A model generated the notes under the pieces. It was not told the DNA's origin. It did not search any database and saw only the letters and a program-made list of their open reading frames with translations. This document shows positions 7,743 through 17,011 of a stretch of DNA of 64,000 bases, piece after piece. The position numbers and the translations under genes were made by a program. Source of the DNA: Salegentibacter echinorum (GTDB taxonomy: Bacteria > Bacteroidota > Bacteroidia > Flavobacteriales > Flavobacteriaceae); NCBI RefSeq assembly GCF_900129445.1, contig NZ_FQVT01000003.1, forward strand, positions 124,001 to 188,000, written 5' to 3'. Within the stretch, counting starts at the first letter, position 1; every line of letters begins with the position of its first letter.

Positions 7743-10556
7743 TTAATACCATCTTCGGGTAAAGAGTCTAATTAAAGTATTTAGGTCTAAGGATACAATA
7801 AACCTAATTTTTTGATCGTAATTATCTTGAGCAACTTCCCAACCTAGATTAGAATACACGGGAAAGAACACTTCAAAATAATCATCTACCAAACTAACCC
7901 TTAAGCCTGCATCATATAAAAATTTAGCCTCTCTGTGTTCGTTTTTTACCAAACCCGCATCGCCATAAACAAAGAATAATTTCCAAATATTTGTGCTGGC
8001 GTTAATTGTGGTGAGCCATTGGTTGGCATACTCGGGCTCTAACTGAGATTTAAAGCCGCCTTCGGCTACAATAATCTGCTGACTAAAAAGTCCGCTGCCC
8101 TGGCTTCTTCCGTAGTAATTATAATCAAAAAGGTAATCTGTAGGCCGGTCTAAAGCAAAGCTAAAGTAATTGGAGTCCATTTTATCGCTGTACAGAAAGG
8201 TACCAGCGAACAATCTAAGATTAAGTTGACGGTTATTCTTAAATAATTTACGGTACTCTAAACTTACTGCAAGTTTGCTGAATTTTTCTGCCAGTTGAAA
8301 GTCTAAAGAAGCGGCATAATAATCTACTAAATGTGGTTTACTGTACCGGTAATTGATATTAAAGACATTGTAGTTTGGCTGATCTAACGGCTTCATAGGA
8401 TCTTTATCCCTTCTCACATTCACGTTTCTAATAAGCAGACTTTGTCGCTCATTATTTCTAAGATTTTTATCCCGAAATGAAAAACTTAAAAATGGAGTGT
8501 ATTTTGTATAAAACAGATCATAACCGTAAGAATAGCGAGTTCCTCCAATTCCATATCTTATAGAATAAAGTTCTTTGTTTTCAAATTGATGCTTGTTGTA
8601 CACTGAAGCAGAACCAACCAGGGTTTTACTCGTAAAACCATATTTTGGCGCAATATTAAAGTTAAAAGTCTTAGATAATACGGTTTTATTGTAAATTTTT
8701 GGACCCATAGAAAAACCATCATAAAGGTTATAGCTAAATTCTGGCATAAAAAATAACTGGGAATACCGCGGGTCTTCAATATCCTGTAACAACCTAAATT
8801 GAATGGGCTTATTTAGCAAGGTTGTTACCGCTTTATAATTGTCTCGCTGGTTGAATTCCGGTATTTTTTTCTCATAATTTAAAGCGAGCCTGTCCACATC
8901 CTGCCGGGGGATAGTAAGCGTTTTGGTGTCGTGAACATTGTCTATCCATTGCTTAAAAACCACTTCGCCATCCTTTAGACCATAAAGGGAAACAGGGAAG
9001 TTATTTTTTCTTTTATTTTTTATGGTCACACGAAGAGTCTTTTCGCGTTTTTCTAATCTTTTAATCGTAAAATCTATCTTTTGGTTGGTATCGAGGTAAT
9101 CTTTAAAGAACCAGGAAATATCTTTGCCGGCATTTTGTTTCAGAATTTTTTCAAATGTTTCAGCCGAGGTCGGTTTTAAGCTGTTTGCCAAATAAAAGTC
9201 ACTTATGGATTTATCTACGCTTTTATTTCCCAGGTAATCTTGCAAATATTTAAGTCCTATCCCGGCTTTGTAGGAACTTGCGATATTTTTATTGAATTTT
9301 ACCAGGGAATCTTGCGGGATGGTAAGCGGTTGGTCCAGGTTAAGCCGCGCCATATTCATATATAAAAATTGATATTGGTCGTTAAATTCCAAATCGGCAG
9401 CGTGGAACCAGCGAATACCAATAATATCGCTTAGACTTCCCAATAGCTTCATTTTTGGGTAATATTCATCTACATAATCTATCATAAGAGAAACGAGAAT
9501 AGCGTTATGTACCCACTTTTCTTTCCGCGGATTTATATGAATGGAATTTTTTAATAAATTATTAGTAATGGTTTTAAACTGCTTGATGTCATATTGAAAT
9601 CCATCTGGAAATGGTCTTATAAATCCCGGTAATTGGTTCAATCCATAAATGGGACTATTTAAATAATCATCACGCGTTACAAAAATGCTCTCTTGCGGAA
9701 ATGGCCCCAGGCGATCCTGAAAAAAATTTACAATCCTATCTAAAATTAGTCGTTTAACTTCCGGTTGCAGCTCATCATCGGCCACATTGGTGAGCACTTC
9801 GTGATTTGCAGTCCTTAAAGATTCAAATAGAAAAGAGCTGGTGAGGTAAAGTTTGGAATGTAATTGATTATTACCTGCTAATTTTACTGTTTTATTATCT
9901 TTTGATGTGGAAACTCCTTCAAAATTTAAGGCTGAAGTTGCATAATATTTTGGTGGCGTGGTAAGATTAATTTCAATATCATACATCGCGTTATATTGAT
10001 CATCCAGATTTTTATGGCTGTAAACCTGCCACCTGCCATCGTCGTAAACAGCCGGGGTAATGTACCAATAGCGAAGTTTATAATTGTTTTCTGAATCTAC
10101 ACCATACCGCGTAAAATCATCTAAAGGAATCCTCACTTTATACTGAAGATCAATACTAGTTTTTGCACCGGGAAGCAATGGTTTTACGAGTTGAATCTTA
10201 ATAAGATCCTGAGCATTTTCTGGTCTTCGCCATTGCAGGTTTTCCTTTTTATTATTGGCGATATTTATAATATGGGTGCCGCCACGATCTGATTCTTTTG
10301 AAAATTGGAACCGTCGGGAAAATTCTTCGGCAAAACGTTTAGCAAGTGGAGTAGAGGTGCTTCTAAAAGCATTAGCCCAGTCATTTAGGTATATGTGGTT
10401 TAAAGTATCTTTACTGGTATTGGCATACACCAGGTTTTGGGTAATGGAAAAAGTGCGCGTGCTATCGTTTAAACTAGCATCTAATCGGATGGAATTTTGG
10501 GCAAAACCCGATCCCGGTAATGCTAATAGCAATAAAAAGAAAAAAAAACACCTCAA
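7743..10556 (-). CDS. M1-peptidase-like protein lacking zinc site, with barrel-like C half
   Basis: A 937-residue secreted protein: signal peptide FFFFLLLLALPGSGFAQ, then an M1 aminopeptidase-like N half (about 20-560; typical pieces are YWYITPAVYDDGRWQVYSHK near 170 and NAGKDISWFFKDYLDTNQKI near 490), then about 370 residues of alternating beta strands ending in RLFTRRWY, as in outer membrane barrels. The HEXXH zinc motif and the downstream NEG glutamate are not present; the matching region reads WVHNAILVSLMIDYVDEYYP. It is probably non-catalytic. The only start before the signal peptide is TTG at 10556, since an in-frame stop lies seven codons upstream with no ATG or GTG between. A nine-T run (sense strand) sits in codons 3-6. 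Confidence 0.75.
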   Translation of the reverse strand: MRCFFFFLLLLALPGSGFAQNSIRLDASLNDSTRTFSITQNLVYANTSKDTLNHIYLNDWANAFRSTSTPLAKRFAEEFSRRFQFSKESDRGGTHIINIANNKKENLQWRRPENAQDLIKIQLVKPLLPGAKTSIDLQYKVRIPLDDFTRYGVDSENNYKLRYWYITPAVYDDGRWQVYSHKNLDDQYNAMYDIEINLTTPPKYYATSALNFEGVSTSKDNKTVKLAGNNQLHSKLYLTSSFLFESLRTANHEVLTNVADDELQPEVKRLILDRIVNFFQDRLGPFPQESIFVTRDDYLNSPIYGLNQLPGFIRPFPDGFQYDIKQFKTITNNLLKNSIHINPRKEKWVHNAILVSLMIDYVDEYYPKMKLLGSLSDIIGIRWFHAADLEFNDQYQFLYMNMARLNLDQPLTIPQDSLVKFNKNIASSYKAGIGLKYLQDYLGNKSVDKSISDFYLANSLKPTSAETFEKILKQNAGKDISWFFKDYLDTNQKIDFTIKRLEKREKTLRVTIKNKRKNNFPVSLYGLKDGEVVFKQWIDNVHDTKTLTIPRQDVDRLALNYEKKIPEFNQRDNYKAVTTLLNKPIQFRLLQDIEDPRYSQLFFMPEFSYNLYDGFSMGPKIYNKTVLSKTFNFNIAPKYGFTSKTLVGSASVYNKHQFENKELYSIRYGIGGTRYSYGYDLFYTKYTPFLSFSFRDKNLRNNERQSLLIRNVNVRRDKDPMKPLDQPNYNVFNINYRYSKPHLVDYYAASLDFQLAEKFSKLAVSLEYRKLFKNNRQLNLRLFAGTFLYSDKMDSNYFSFALDRPTDYLFDYNYYGRSQGSGLFSQQIIVAEGGFKSQLEPEYANQWLTTINASTNIWKLFFVYGDAGLVKNEHREAKFLYDAGLRVSLVDDYFEVFFPVYSNLGWEVAQDNYDQKIRFIVSLDLNTLIRLFTRRWY

Positions 10557-10631
10557 GTGGGAATATCGTTTAGCTTATATTAAAAATTCAGCTAAATATA
10601 AACAAACTTTTCATCCCAACTTAACTATTCA

Positions 10632-11321
10632 TTAAAAGTTAGGACTAAGATTGTATTCTCCATAAAATTTATTGAGTATTTCAATCACTTCATCTTCAGT
10701 ATCTACTACCTGCACCAAATCCATGTCGGGGCCGCTTATATTCTGAAAAGTGTCTAAAAGTGTCTTTTGAATCCAATCTACCAAACCGCTCCAAAAATCA
10801 CTTCCTACCAGAATTATTGGGAATTTATCTATTTTGTGTGTTTGGATAAGGGTTATGGCTTCAAAAAGTTCATCTAAAGTGCCAAAACCTCCTGGCATAA
10901 CCACAAAACCCTGGGAATATTTTACGAACATTACCTTTCTCACAAAAAAATAGTCAAAATCCAGGCTTTTATCGTTATCAATATATGGATTGTCATGTTG
11001 CTCAAATGGCAGGTCTATGTTCAATCCTACCGAAGTACCACCGCCAAGATGTGCTCCTTTATTTCCCGCTTCCATAATCCCGGGTCCACCGCCGGTAATC
11101 ACACCATAGCCGTTTTCAACAATTCTTTTTGAAATTTTTTCAGCCAGTTTATAATATTTTTGATCTGGTTTGGTACGTGCCGATCCAAATACTGATACAC
11201 AGGGACCTATTTGGCTAAGTTTTTCATAGCCATTTACAAATTCGCCCATAATTTTAAAGATCGCCCAGGAGTCGTTGCTTTTTATTTCATTCCAGGTTTT
11301 ATTCTTAAGATTGTTCGTCAT
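10632..11321 (-). CDS. LOG family protein (TIGR00730 Rossmann fold)
   Basis: A 229-residue Rossmann-fold protein of the LOG family, whose characterised members release the base from nucleoside 5'-monophosphates, for example cytokinin ribotides. The nucleotide-binding elements are visible: GVITGGGPGIMEAGNKGAH near residue 75 and the hallmark VVMPGGFGTLDELFEA near 140, whose Glu is catalytic in the family. The ATG at 11321 is the only sensible start. It lies 75 bases upstream of the M1-like gene on the same strand and may be co-transcribed with it. The physiological substrate cannot be read from sequence. Confidence 0.85.
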   Translation of the reverse strand: MTNNLKNKTWNEIKSNDSWAIFKIMGEFVNGYEKLSQIGPCVSVFGSARTKPDQKYYKLAEKISKRIVENGYGVITGGGPGIMEAGNKGAHLGGGTSVGLNIDLPFEQHDNPYIDNDKSLDFDYFFVRKVMFVKYSQGFVVMPGGFGTLDELFEAITLIQTHKIDKFPIILVGSDFWSGLVDWIQKTLLDTFQNISGPDMDLVQVVDTEDEVIEILNKFYGEYNLSPNF

Positions 11322-11366
11322 ATTGTTTTTGTCTTATTACTTGTTAACCGAGATTCGTCCTATTGA

Positions 11367-11385
11367 TTCCGATAGCCACCGGGAA
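11367..11385. repeat. Degenerate palindrome (CCGATAGC type), copy 1
   Basis: TTCCGATAGCCACCGGGAA lies between the LOG gene and uvrA. Its core differs at two positions from the perfect palindrome CCGATAGCTATCGG. A second similar copy lies at 34341-34356. Confidence 0.4.
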
Positions 11386-11451
11386 TTGGATTTTCACGAT
11401 CAACACAATTTTATTATTAAATGCCTCGTGGGGTTGTCTCGAGATCCTTTA

Positions 11452-14283
11452 TTATTTTAATTCTTTTTTTAAGAAGCCGGCAGTATATCCTTTTTTAGAT
11501 TTAGCCACTTCTTCAGGGGTTCCTTTGGCGATAACCTTACCGCCATTTTTACCACCTTCAGGGCCAATATCTATAATATAATCGGCCATTTTTATTACAT
11601 CCATATTATGTTCTATAATAAGGACGGTATTTCCTTTATTGGTTAATTTATTGAGTACTTCCATTAACACGCGAATATCTTCAAAATGCAGGCCGGTGGT
11701 TGGCTCGTCTAATATATAGAAAGTGTTCCCGGTATCTCTTTTAGAAAGCTCGGTAGCTAATTTAATGCGCTGGGCTTCCCCACCAGAAAGCGTGGTACTC
11801 TGTTGTCCCAGCGTGATATAACCCAAACCAACATCTTTTATGGTTTTTAATTTTCGGTATATCTTAGGAATAGGTTCAAAGAAGTTAGTCGCTTCATTTA
11901 TAGTCATTTCCAAAACATCTGCGATAGATTTCCCTTTGTAACGAATTTCTAAAGTTTCTCTGTTAAAACGCTTCCCGTGGCAGGTTTCACATTCAACGTG
12001 CACATCTGGGAGAAAGTTCATTTCTATTACACGTAATCCGCCGCCCCTGCATGTTTCACATCTTCCTCCTTTTACATTAAAACTGAATCTTCCGGGTTTA
12101 TAACCCCTAATTAATGACTCGGGCGTTTTGGCAAAAAGACTCCTTATTTCAGAAAAAACTCCCGTGTAAGTTGCAGGGTTGGAACGCGGAGTCCTTCCAA
12201 TAGGAGATTGGTTAATATCAATAACCTTATCTAAATGCTCTAAACCTTTAATTTTAGTGTAAGGCTTTGGTTCTTTTACGCCATTAAAATAATGAGCATT
12301 CATTATAGGGTAAAGCGTTTCATTGATAAGGGTAGATTTTCCACTTCCAGAAACCCCGGTCACCGCAATCATTTTTCCCAAAGGAATCTTCACTGAAACA
12401 TTTTTTAAGTTATTTCCGGTGGCTCCTTTTAGTTCTATACTTTTCCCGTTTCCTTTTCTTCTCTCCTCCGGAATAGCAATTTCTTTATTTCCGTTAAGAT
12501 ATGAAGCGGTAAGGGTGTTTTGTTTTTTTAATGCTGAAGGTGGTCCCTCGCTAATAATTTCACCGCCATGGTTTCCGGCTCTTGGTCCTATGTCTATAAC
12601 ATAATCGGCACGTTCTATCATGTCCTTATCGTGTTCTACTACAATAACAGAGTTGCCAATATCCCTTAAAGAAGTAAGGGAATTAATGAGTTTTTCGTTG
12701 TCTCGCTGATGCAAACCAATACTTGGCTCATCTAAAATATAAAGCACCCCAACCAGCTGTGAACCAATTTGAGTTGCTAGTCTAATTCTTTGAGCTTCCC
12801 CGCCAGATAAGGATTTAGACCCGCGATTTAGTGATAAATAAGTAAGTCCCACATCTACTAAAAACCCAATCCTGGTCCTAATCTCTTTTATAACTTCAGA
12901 AGCAATTTTATTCTGCTTCTCACTTAGTTTTTTCTCAAGACCGTCAAACCAAAGTGCCAGGTCTTCAATATCCATTAAAGCCAGTTCGGCTATATTTTTA
13001 TCGTGAATTCTAAAATATAGCGACTCCTTTCGCAACCTGGTGCCTTCACATTTAGCACAGCTTACATTGTCCATATATTCTTTGGCCCAACGTCTAAGTG
13101 AAGTGGAATCGTTATTTTTAAAGGTAGTTTCAATAAAATTAGCTACTCCTTCAAAATTTATTTTATAATCCCGGGTAACGCCAATTTCTTTAGATTCCTT
13201 GCTAAAAGTTTCTTTCCCGCCATAGAGGATAAACTTCATAGCTTCCTCTGGGATTTTAGAAACGGGATCTGTCAATTTAAAATCCCACCTTTGGGCAATT
13301 AATTCTAACTGTGAGAAAACCCAGTTCTTTTTTTGTGGACCGTGTGGTGCTAGAGCTCCATTTTTTATGGATTTAGAAGAATCTGGAATAATTTTATCGA
13401 GGTTCACCTGGTATAAAGTGCCAATTCCATTACATTTTGGGCAAGCTCCTTTGGGTGAATTAAAAGAAAATGTATTCGGCTCTGGGTTAGGGTAGGAGAT
13501 GCCCGTGGTAGGGCACATAAGGTTTCTGCTGAAGTAGCGGGTTTTTCCACTGTCCTTATCTAAAATCATAAGCGAATCCCCGCCGTGGTACATGGCCGTG
13601 GTAATACTTTCGTCGAGACGTTTTTGCGCATCTGTTTTATCGTCTATTTTTAAACGGTCAATTACAATTTCAATATCGTGGGTTTTATACCTGTCTATTT
13701 TCATGCCTTTTACCAGGTCACGAACTTCCCCATCTACCCGCGCTTTTAAAAACCCCTGTTTGGCGATTTGTTCAAATAATTCACGGTAGTGTCCTTTTCT
13801 GGACTTAATTACCGGAGCTAAAACAGATACTTTTTGACCTTTAAACTCTTTTAAAATGAGCTCTTTAATCTGGCTATCGGTATAACTCACCATTTTCTCC
13901 CCGGTTTTATAGCTGTAAGCTTCTCCAGCCCGGGCATAAAGCAAACGCAAAAAATCGTAGATTTCGGTGATCGTTCCTACGGTACTTCGCGGATTCTTAC
14001 TGGTGGTTTTTTGTTCTATGGAAATTACCGGCGAAAGGCCTTCAATTTTATCAACATCGGGACGTTCCAGGCCGCCTAAAAATTGACGGGCATAAGCAGA
14101 AAAAGTTTCGATATAACGGCGTTGGCCTTCCGCATAAATAGTATCGAAAGCCAGTGAAGATTTTCCCGAGCCCGAAAGTCCTGTAATTACTACTAACTTT
14201 TCTCTAGGAATGCGAACATCTATATTCTTGAGGTTGTGTACACGTGCACCCAATACCTCTATATATTCTTCGGTTTTAGCCAT
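11452..14283 (-). CDS. uvrA: Excinuclease ABC subunit A
   Basis: A 943-residue ABC-type ATPase that finds bulky DNA lesions in nucleotide excision repair. It has two nucleotide-binding halves: Walker A sites [14 protein letters not shown] near residue 35 and [15 protein letters not shown] near 640, signatures with [14 protein letters not shown] and [14 protein letters not shown], and matching Walker B regions with LDEPS and LDEPTTGLH. Zinc-binding cysteines are seen as CPKCNGIG and as CETC near 740 with CETCHGKRF. Length is normal. I placed the start at the ATG at 14283 (protein begins [19 protein letters not shown]); the TTG at 14304 overlaps the -7 box. Confidence 0.97.
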   Translation of the reverse strand: MAKTEEYIEVLGARVHNLKNIDVRIPREKLVVITGLSGSGKSSLAFDTIYAEGQRRYIETFSAYARQFLGGLERPDVDKIEGLSPVISIEQKTTSKNPRSTVGTITEIYDFLRLLYARAGEAYSYKTGEKMVSYTDSQIKELILKEFKGQKVSVLAPVIKSRKGHYRELFEQIAKQGFLKARVDGEVRDLVKGMKIDRYKTHDIEIVIDRLKIDDKTDAQKRLDESITTAMYHGGDSLMILDKDSGKTRYFSRNLMCPTTGISYPNPEPNTFSFNSPKGACPKCNGIGTLYQVNLDKIIPDSSKSIKNGALAPHGPQKKNWVFSQLELIAQRWDFKLTDPVSKIPEEAMKFILYGGKETFSKESKEIGVTRDYKINFEGVANFIETTFKNNDSTSLRRWAKEYMDNVSCAKCEGTRLRKESLYFRIHDKNIAELALMDIEDLALWFDGLEKKLSEKQNKIASEVIKEIRTRIGFLVDVGLTYLSLNRGSKSLSGGEAQRIRLATQIGSQLVGVLYILDEPSIGLHQRDNEKLINSLTSLRDIGNSVIVVEHDKDMIERADYVIDIGPRAGNHGGEIISEGPPSALKKQNTLTASYLNGNKEIAIPEERRKGNGKSIELKGATGNNLKNVSVKIPLGKMIAVTGVSGSGKSTLINETLYPIMNAHYFNGVKEPKPYTKIKGLEHLDKVIDINQSPIGRTPRSNPATYTGVFSEIRSLFAKTPESLIRGYKPGRFSFNVKGGRCETCRGGGLRVIEMNFLPDVHVECETCHGKRFNRETLEIRYKGKSIADVLEMTINEATNFFEPIPKIYRKLKTIKDVGLGYITLGQQSTTLSGGEAQRIKLATELSKRDTGNTFYILDEPTTGLHFEDIRVLMEVLNKLTNKGNTVLIIEHNMDVIKMADYIIDIGPEGGKNGGKVIAKGTPEEVAKSKKGYTAGFLKKELK

Positions 14284-14301
14284 ATTTTTTGTCAAAGGTG
14301 G

Positions 14302-14309
14302 CAAAGATA
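14302..14309 (-). promoter_or_regulatory. -7 box of uvrA
   Basis: TATCTTTG on the minus strand matches TAnnTTTG exactly and would start transcription about 14 bases before the uvrA ATG. No good -33 TTG is seen at the usual spacing. Confidence 0.45.
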
Positions 14310-14634
14310 CTTAAAGTGTTGCTAACTAAAAAGAAAGCTAGTTTTAACCAATGTTAATAATGGTTTAAAGTTTTACCGGTTTTCGGTTTTCGGTTGTCGG
14401 TTGTGAAGTTGTCTGTTCTCAGTTGTCAGCCGTAGTCAAATTGCTTTATCGCGAGGACGGAGGACGTGGTCATCTTTTGTTGTTTGTGGTTTTTACTGAA
14501 TACTTTCAACTGAATATTGCTACTGCTCACTGAAACTGCTCACTGAACACTGCCAACTACTTTCCGCAACCTTGTTCACAAAGTTTTTTTTATATTGGAG
14601 AAAAATGTACTTTTGCCAGATGTTTTTACAAAAA
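14305..14634. repeat. Intergenic region with inverted-type degenerate repeats
   Basis: Between divergent uvrA and bamD. Bases 14375-14430 are built of GGTTTTCGGTTGTCGG and CTCAGTTGTCAG units; bases 14495-14560 hold the opposite-strand style ACTGCTCACTGAACACTGCC. Between them 14450-14475 reads CGCGAGGACGGAGGACGTGG. No ORF here looks real. The same two-block arrangement recurs at 39.1-39.4 kb. Confidence 0.5.
14608..14615 (+). promoter_or_regulatory. -7 box of bamD operon
   Basis: TACTTTTG matches TAnnTTTG and places the transcript start about 15 bases before the ATG at 14635. The -33 element is not obvious. Confidence 0.4.
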
Positions 14635-15459
14635 ATGAAGAAAGCACTTTTAATCGTAGGAGTTTTACTGTTAACCGTTTCTTGCGGGGAGTACCAGAAG
14701 TTACTAAAAAGTGACGAAACCGGTAAGAAATATACCGCTGCAGAGCAGCTTTATGATGAAGGTAAAGCTGAAGATAGTAATAAGAAATTTAGAAAAGCCC
14801 TTAGGTTATTTGAACAAATAGTGCCAAAATATCGAGGCAAGCCACAAGGTGAGAAATTAAGTTTTTTATTCGCAGATACTTATTTTGAATTGGGAGACTA
14901 TTACAATGCTTCATATCAATTTGAGCGTTTTTCGCAGTCTTATCCTAAAAGTCAGAAGTTAGAAGAGGCGGCCTATAAAAAAGCAAAAAGTTTTTACGAG
15001 CTTTCTCCGCGCTATGATATAGATCAAACCGACACGCGAAAGGCAATAACAGAATTACAAAGTTATTTAAATGCTTTTCCGCAGGGAGATCATGTTGAGC
15101 AGGCTAACGAGATGGCCACAGAGTTGCGGGTTAAACTGGAAAAGAAAGAGTTTGAAATTGCCAAACAATATCATTTAACCGGTGAAGCAAGATCTGGTAA
15201 CTACCGGGCGGCAATTACCTCTTTCAATAACTTTTTGTCAGAGAATCCCGGGTCACCTTTTAGAGAAGGAGCTTATTATTACCGGTTCGACTCGGCTTAC
15301 AGATTAGCCATAAATAGTTTTAGGGATTTAATGGAAGAACGCCTTAAAACGGCAATGGAATATTATAAAGATTACAAGAAGTATTATCCGGAAGGAGAAT
15401 ATACGGAGCCAATTGAGGCTTCGGTAGAAGAAATACAATCACGCTTACAAAATTTTTAA
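14635..15459 (+). CDS. bamD: Outer membrane assembly lipoprotein BamD
   Basis: A 274-residue lipoprotein of the BAM complex, which inserts beta barrels into the outer membrane. The signal peptide MKKALLIVGVLLLTVSC ends in a lipobox Cys at residue 17. The rest is helical with TPR-like repeats: RLFEQIVPKYRGKPQGEKL, FERFSQSYPKSQKLEEAAYK, LQSYLNAFPQGDHVEQANE, SFNNFLSENPGSPFREGAYY, as in YfiO/BamD. An upstream in-frame extension to 14572 exists but lies before the predicted transcript start and the signal peptide, so I start at 14635. It heads a run bamD-rpoZ-coaBC-DUF4835-recN on one strand. Confidence 0.92.
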   Translation: MKKALLIVGVLLLTVSCGEYQKLLKSDETGKKYTAAEQLYDEGKAEDSNKKFRKALRLFEQIVPKYRGKPQGEKLSFLFADTYFELGDYYNASYQFERFSQSYPKSQKLEEAAYKKAKSFYELSPRYDIDQTDTRKAITELQSYLNAFPQGDHVEQANEMATELRVKLEKKEFEIAKQYHLTGEARSGNYRAAITSFNNFLSENPGSPFREGAYYYRFDSAYRLAINSFRDLMEERLKTAMEYYKDYKKYYPEGEYTEPIEASVEEIQSRLQNF

Positions 15460-15469
15460 TAGTAAAAAG

Positions 15470-15802
15470 ATGGATATTAAAAACTCAGACGCACCAATAA
15501 ACACTATTACCATAGATAAAAATAAGGTAGATGCCCCAACAGATAATATCTATGAGGCAATCTCGGTAGTAGCAAAAAGAGCAACGCAAATCAATACCGA
15601 AATCAAAAAGGAATTGCTGGAAAAGCTCGATGAATTTGCGACTTATAACGATAGTCTGGACGAGATTTTTGAAAATAAAGAACAAATAGAGGTATCTAAG
15701 TTTTACGAAAGACTACCAAAACCACATTCTTTGGCAATTCAGGAGTGGTTAGATGGTAAGATCTACTATCGTAATACTAAAGACGTAGAATCTGAAGCTT
15801 AA
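15470..15802 (+). CDS. rpoZ: RNA polymerase omega subunit (RpoZ-like)
   Basis: A 110-residue protein whose central part, NIYEAISVVAKRATQINTEI (residues 26-45), is the omega/Rpb6 signature: an initial helix and the conserved ARRARQI-like motif, here AKRATQI. Omega helps fold and assemble the beta-prime subunit. It is longer than the Proteobacterial protein at the C terminus, as usual for Flavobacteria. It starts 10 bases after bamD and ends 3 bases before coaBC, so it belongs to the same operon. Confidence 0.85.
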   Translation: MDIKNSDAPINTITIDKNKVDAPTDNIYEAISVVAKRATQINTEIKKELLEKLDEFATYNDSLDEIFENKEQIEVSKFYERLPKPHSLAIQEWLDGKIYYRNTKDVESEA

Positions 15803-15805
15803 AAA

Positions 15806-17011
15806 ATGTCTGTACTAAAAGACAAAAATGTCCTGCTGGGAATAAGCGCTGGTATCGCTGCTTATAAATCGGCATTTTTAGTACGATTGCTAATTAAAGC
15901 CGGGGCGAATGTTAAAGTCGTGATGACCCCGGCGGCTAAAGAGTTTGTGACTCCGCTTACGCTTTCCACTTTATCTAAAAACGAAGTTTTTTCTGGCTTT
16001 ACCCAGGAGGAAGAAAATGAGGTGTGGAATAATCACGTAGAACTCGGTCTTTGGACCGATTTTTTTATTTTGGCCCCGGCCACGGCTAACACTTTGTCGA
16101 AAATGGCAAGCGGCAACAGCGATAATTTTTTACTCGCTACTTATCTTTCAGCTAAATGCCCCGTGTTCTTTGCGCCGGCTATGGATTTGGATATGTACAA
16201 GCATCCTTCTACCAAAAAAAGCTTTGAAACATTAAAATCCTTCGGAAATATAATGATTCCCGCAGGAACAGGCGAACTGGCTAGTGGTTTAAAAGGAGAA
16301 GGTAGAATGGCAGAACCTGAAGAAATAGTTGAATTTTTGGAGGATCATTTTACAAAAAACCTACCTTTAAAAAACAAAAAAATCCTTATAACTGCCGGGC
16401 CTACTTATGAAGCTATAGACCCCGTGAGGTTTATAGGGAATCACTCCAGTGGAAAAATGGGCTTCGAGCTGGCTAAAAAAGCAGCGGCACTGGGGGCAGA
16501 TGTTATTTTAATTTCAGGCCCTACCAATCTCGAACTGGAAGATAAACAGGTAAAACTTGTTCCTGTAGTAAGCACACAAGATATGTTTGAAGCTGTGCAC
16601 AAACATTTTGAAACGGTAGATGTAGCTATTGCAGCAGCAGCGGTTTCAGATTATACCCCAAAAACTACAGCGACAGAAAAAATAAAGAAGGCAGAAGAAC
16701 ATTTAAGCTTGGAACTTACCAAAACCAAAGATATTTTACTTTCCATGGGAGAAAAAAAATCCCATCAAAAATTAATTGGTTTTGCTTTAGAAACCAATAA
16801 TGAAATGGAAAACGCCCGGGGTAAATTAGAGCAAAAAAATCTCGATTTTATTGTTTTAAACTCCTTGCAGGACAAAGGAGCCGGTTTTAAGGGTGATACT
16901 AATAAGGTTACATTGGTATTTAAAGATTCTGAAAAGCAGTTTGAGTTAAAAAGCAAAACAGAAGTAGCTGCCGATATACTTCATGAAATTATACATTTAT
17001 TAGATGCGTAA
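15806..17011 (+). CDS. coaBC: CoaBC phosphopantothenoylcysteine decarboxylase/synthetase
   Basis: A 401-residue bifunctional coenzyme A enzyme. The CoaC flavoprotein half (about 1-185) has GISAGIAAYKSAFLVRLLI, the catalytic His in NNHVELG and the FMN region APATANTLSKMASGNSDN. The CoaB half (about 190-401) shows ILITAGPTYEAIDPVRFIGN, HSSGKMGFELAKKAAALGAD and AAAVSDYTP. The clamp and substrate motifs are variants: PAMD in place of the usual PAMN, and GELASGLKGEGRM where other bacteria have an ACGE-type cysteine. I remember similar variants in Bacteroides, so this is probably lineage-wide rather than damage. Its end overlaps the next gene by 8 bases. Confidence 0.93.
   Translation: MSVLKDKNVLLGISAGIAAYKSAFLVRLLIKAGANVKVVMTPAAKEFVTPLTLSTLSKNEVFSGFTQEEENEVWNNHVELGLWTDFFILAPATANTLSKMASGNSDNFLLATYLSAKCPVFFAPAMDLDMYKHPSTKKSFETLKSFGNIMIPAGTGELASGLKGEGRMAEPEEIVEFLEDHFTKNLPLKNKKILITAGPTYEAIDPVRFIGNHSSGKMGFELAKKAAALGADVILISGPTNLELEDKQVKLVPVVSTQDMFEAVHKHFETVDVAIAAAAVSDYTPKTTATEKIKKAEEHLSLELTKTKDILLSMGEKKSHQKLIGFALETNNEMENARGKLEQKNLDFIVLNSLQDKGAGFKGDTNKVTLVFKDSEKQFELKSKTEVAADILHEIIHLLDA

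Noticed and set aside
14284-14304. Upstream TTG start for uvrA
   Set aside because: It lies in the predicted -7 box and the seven added residues are not part of the family N terminus.
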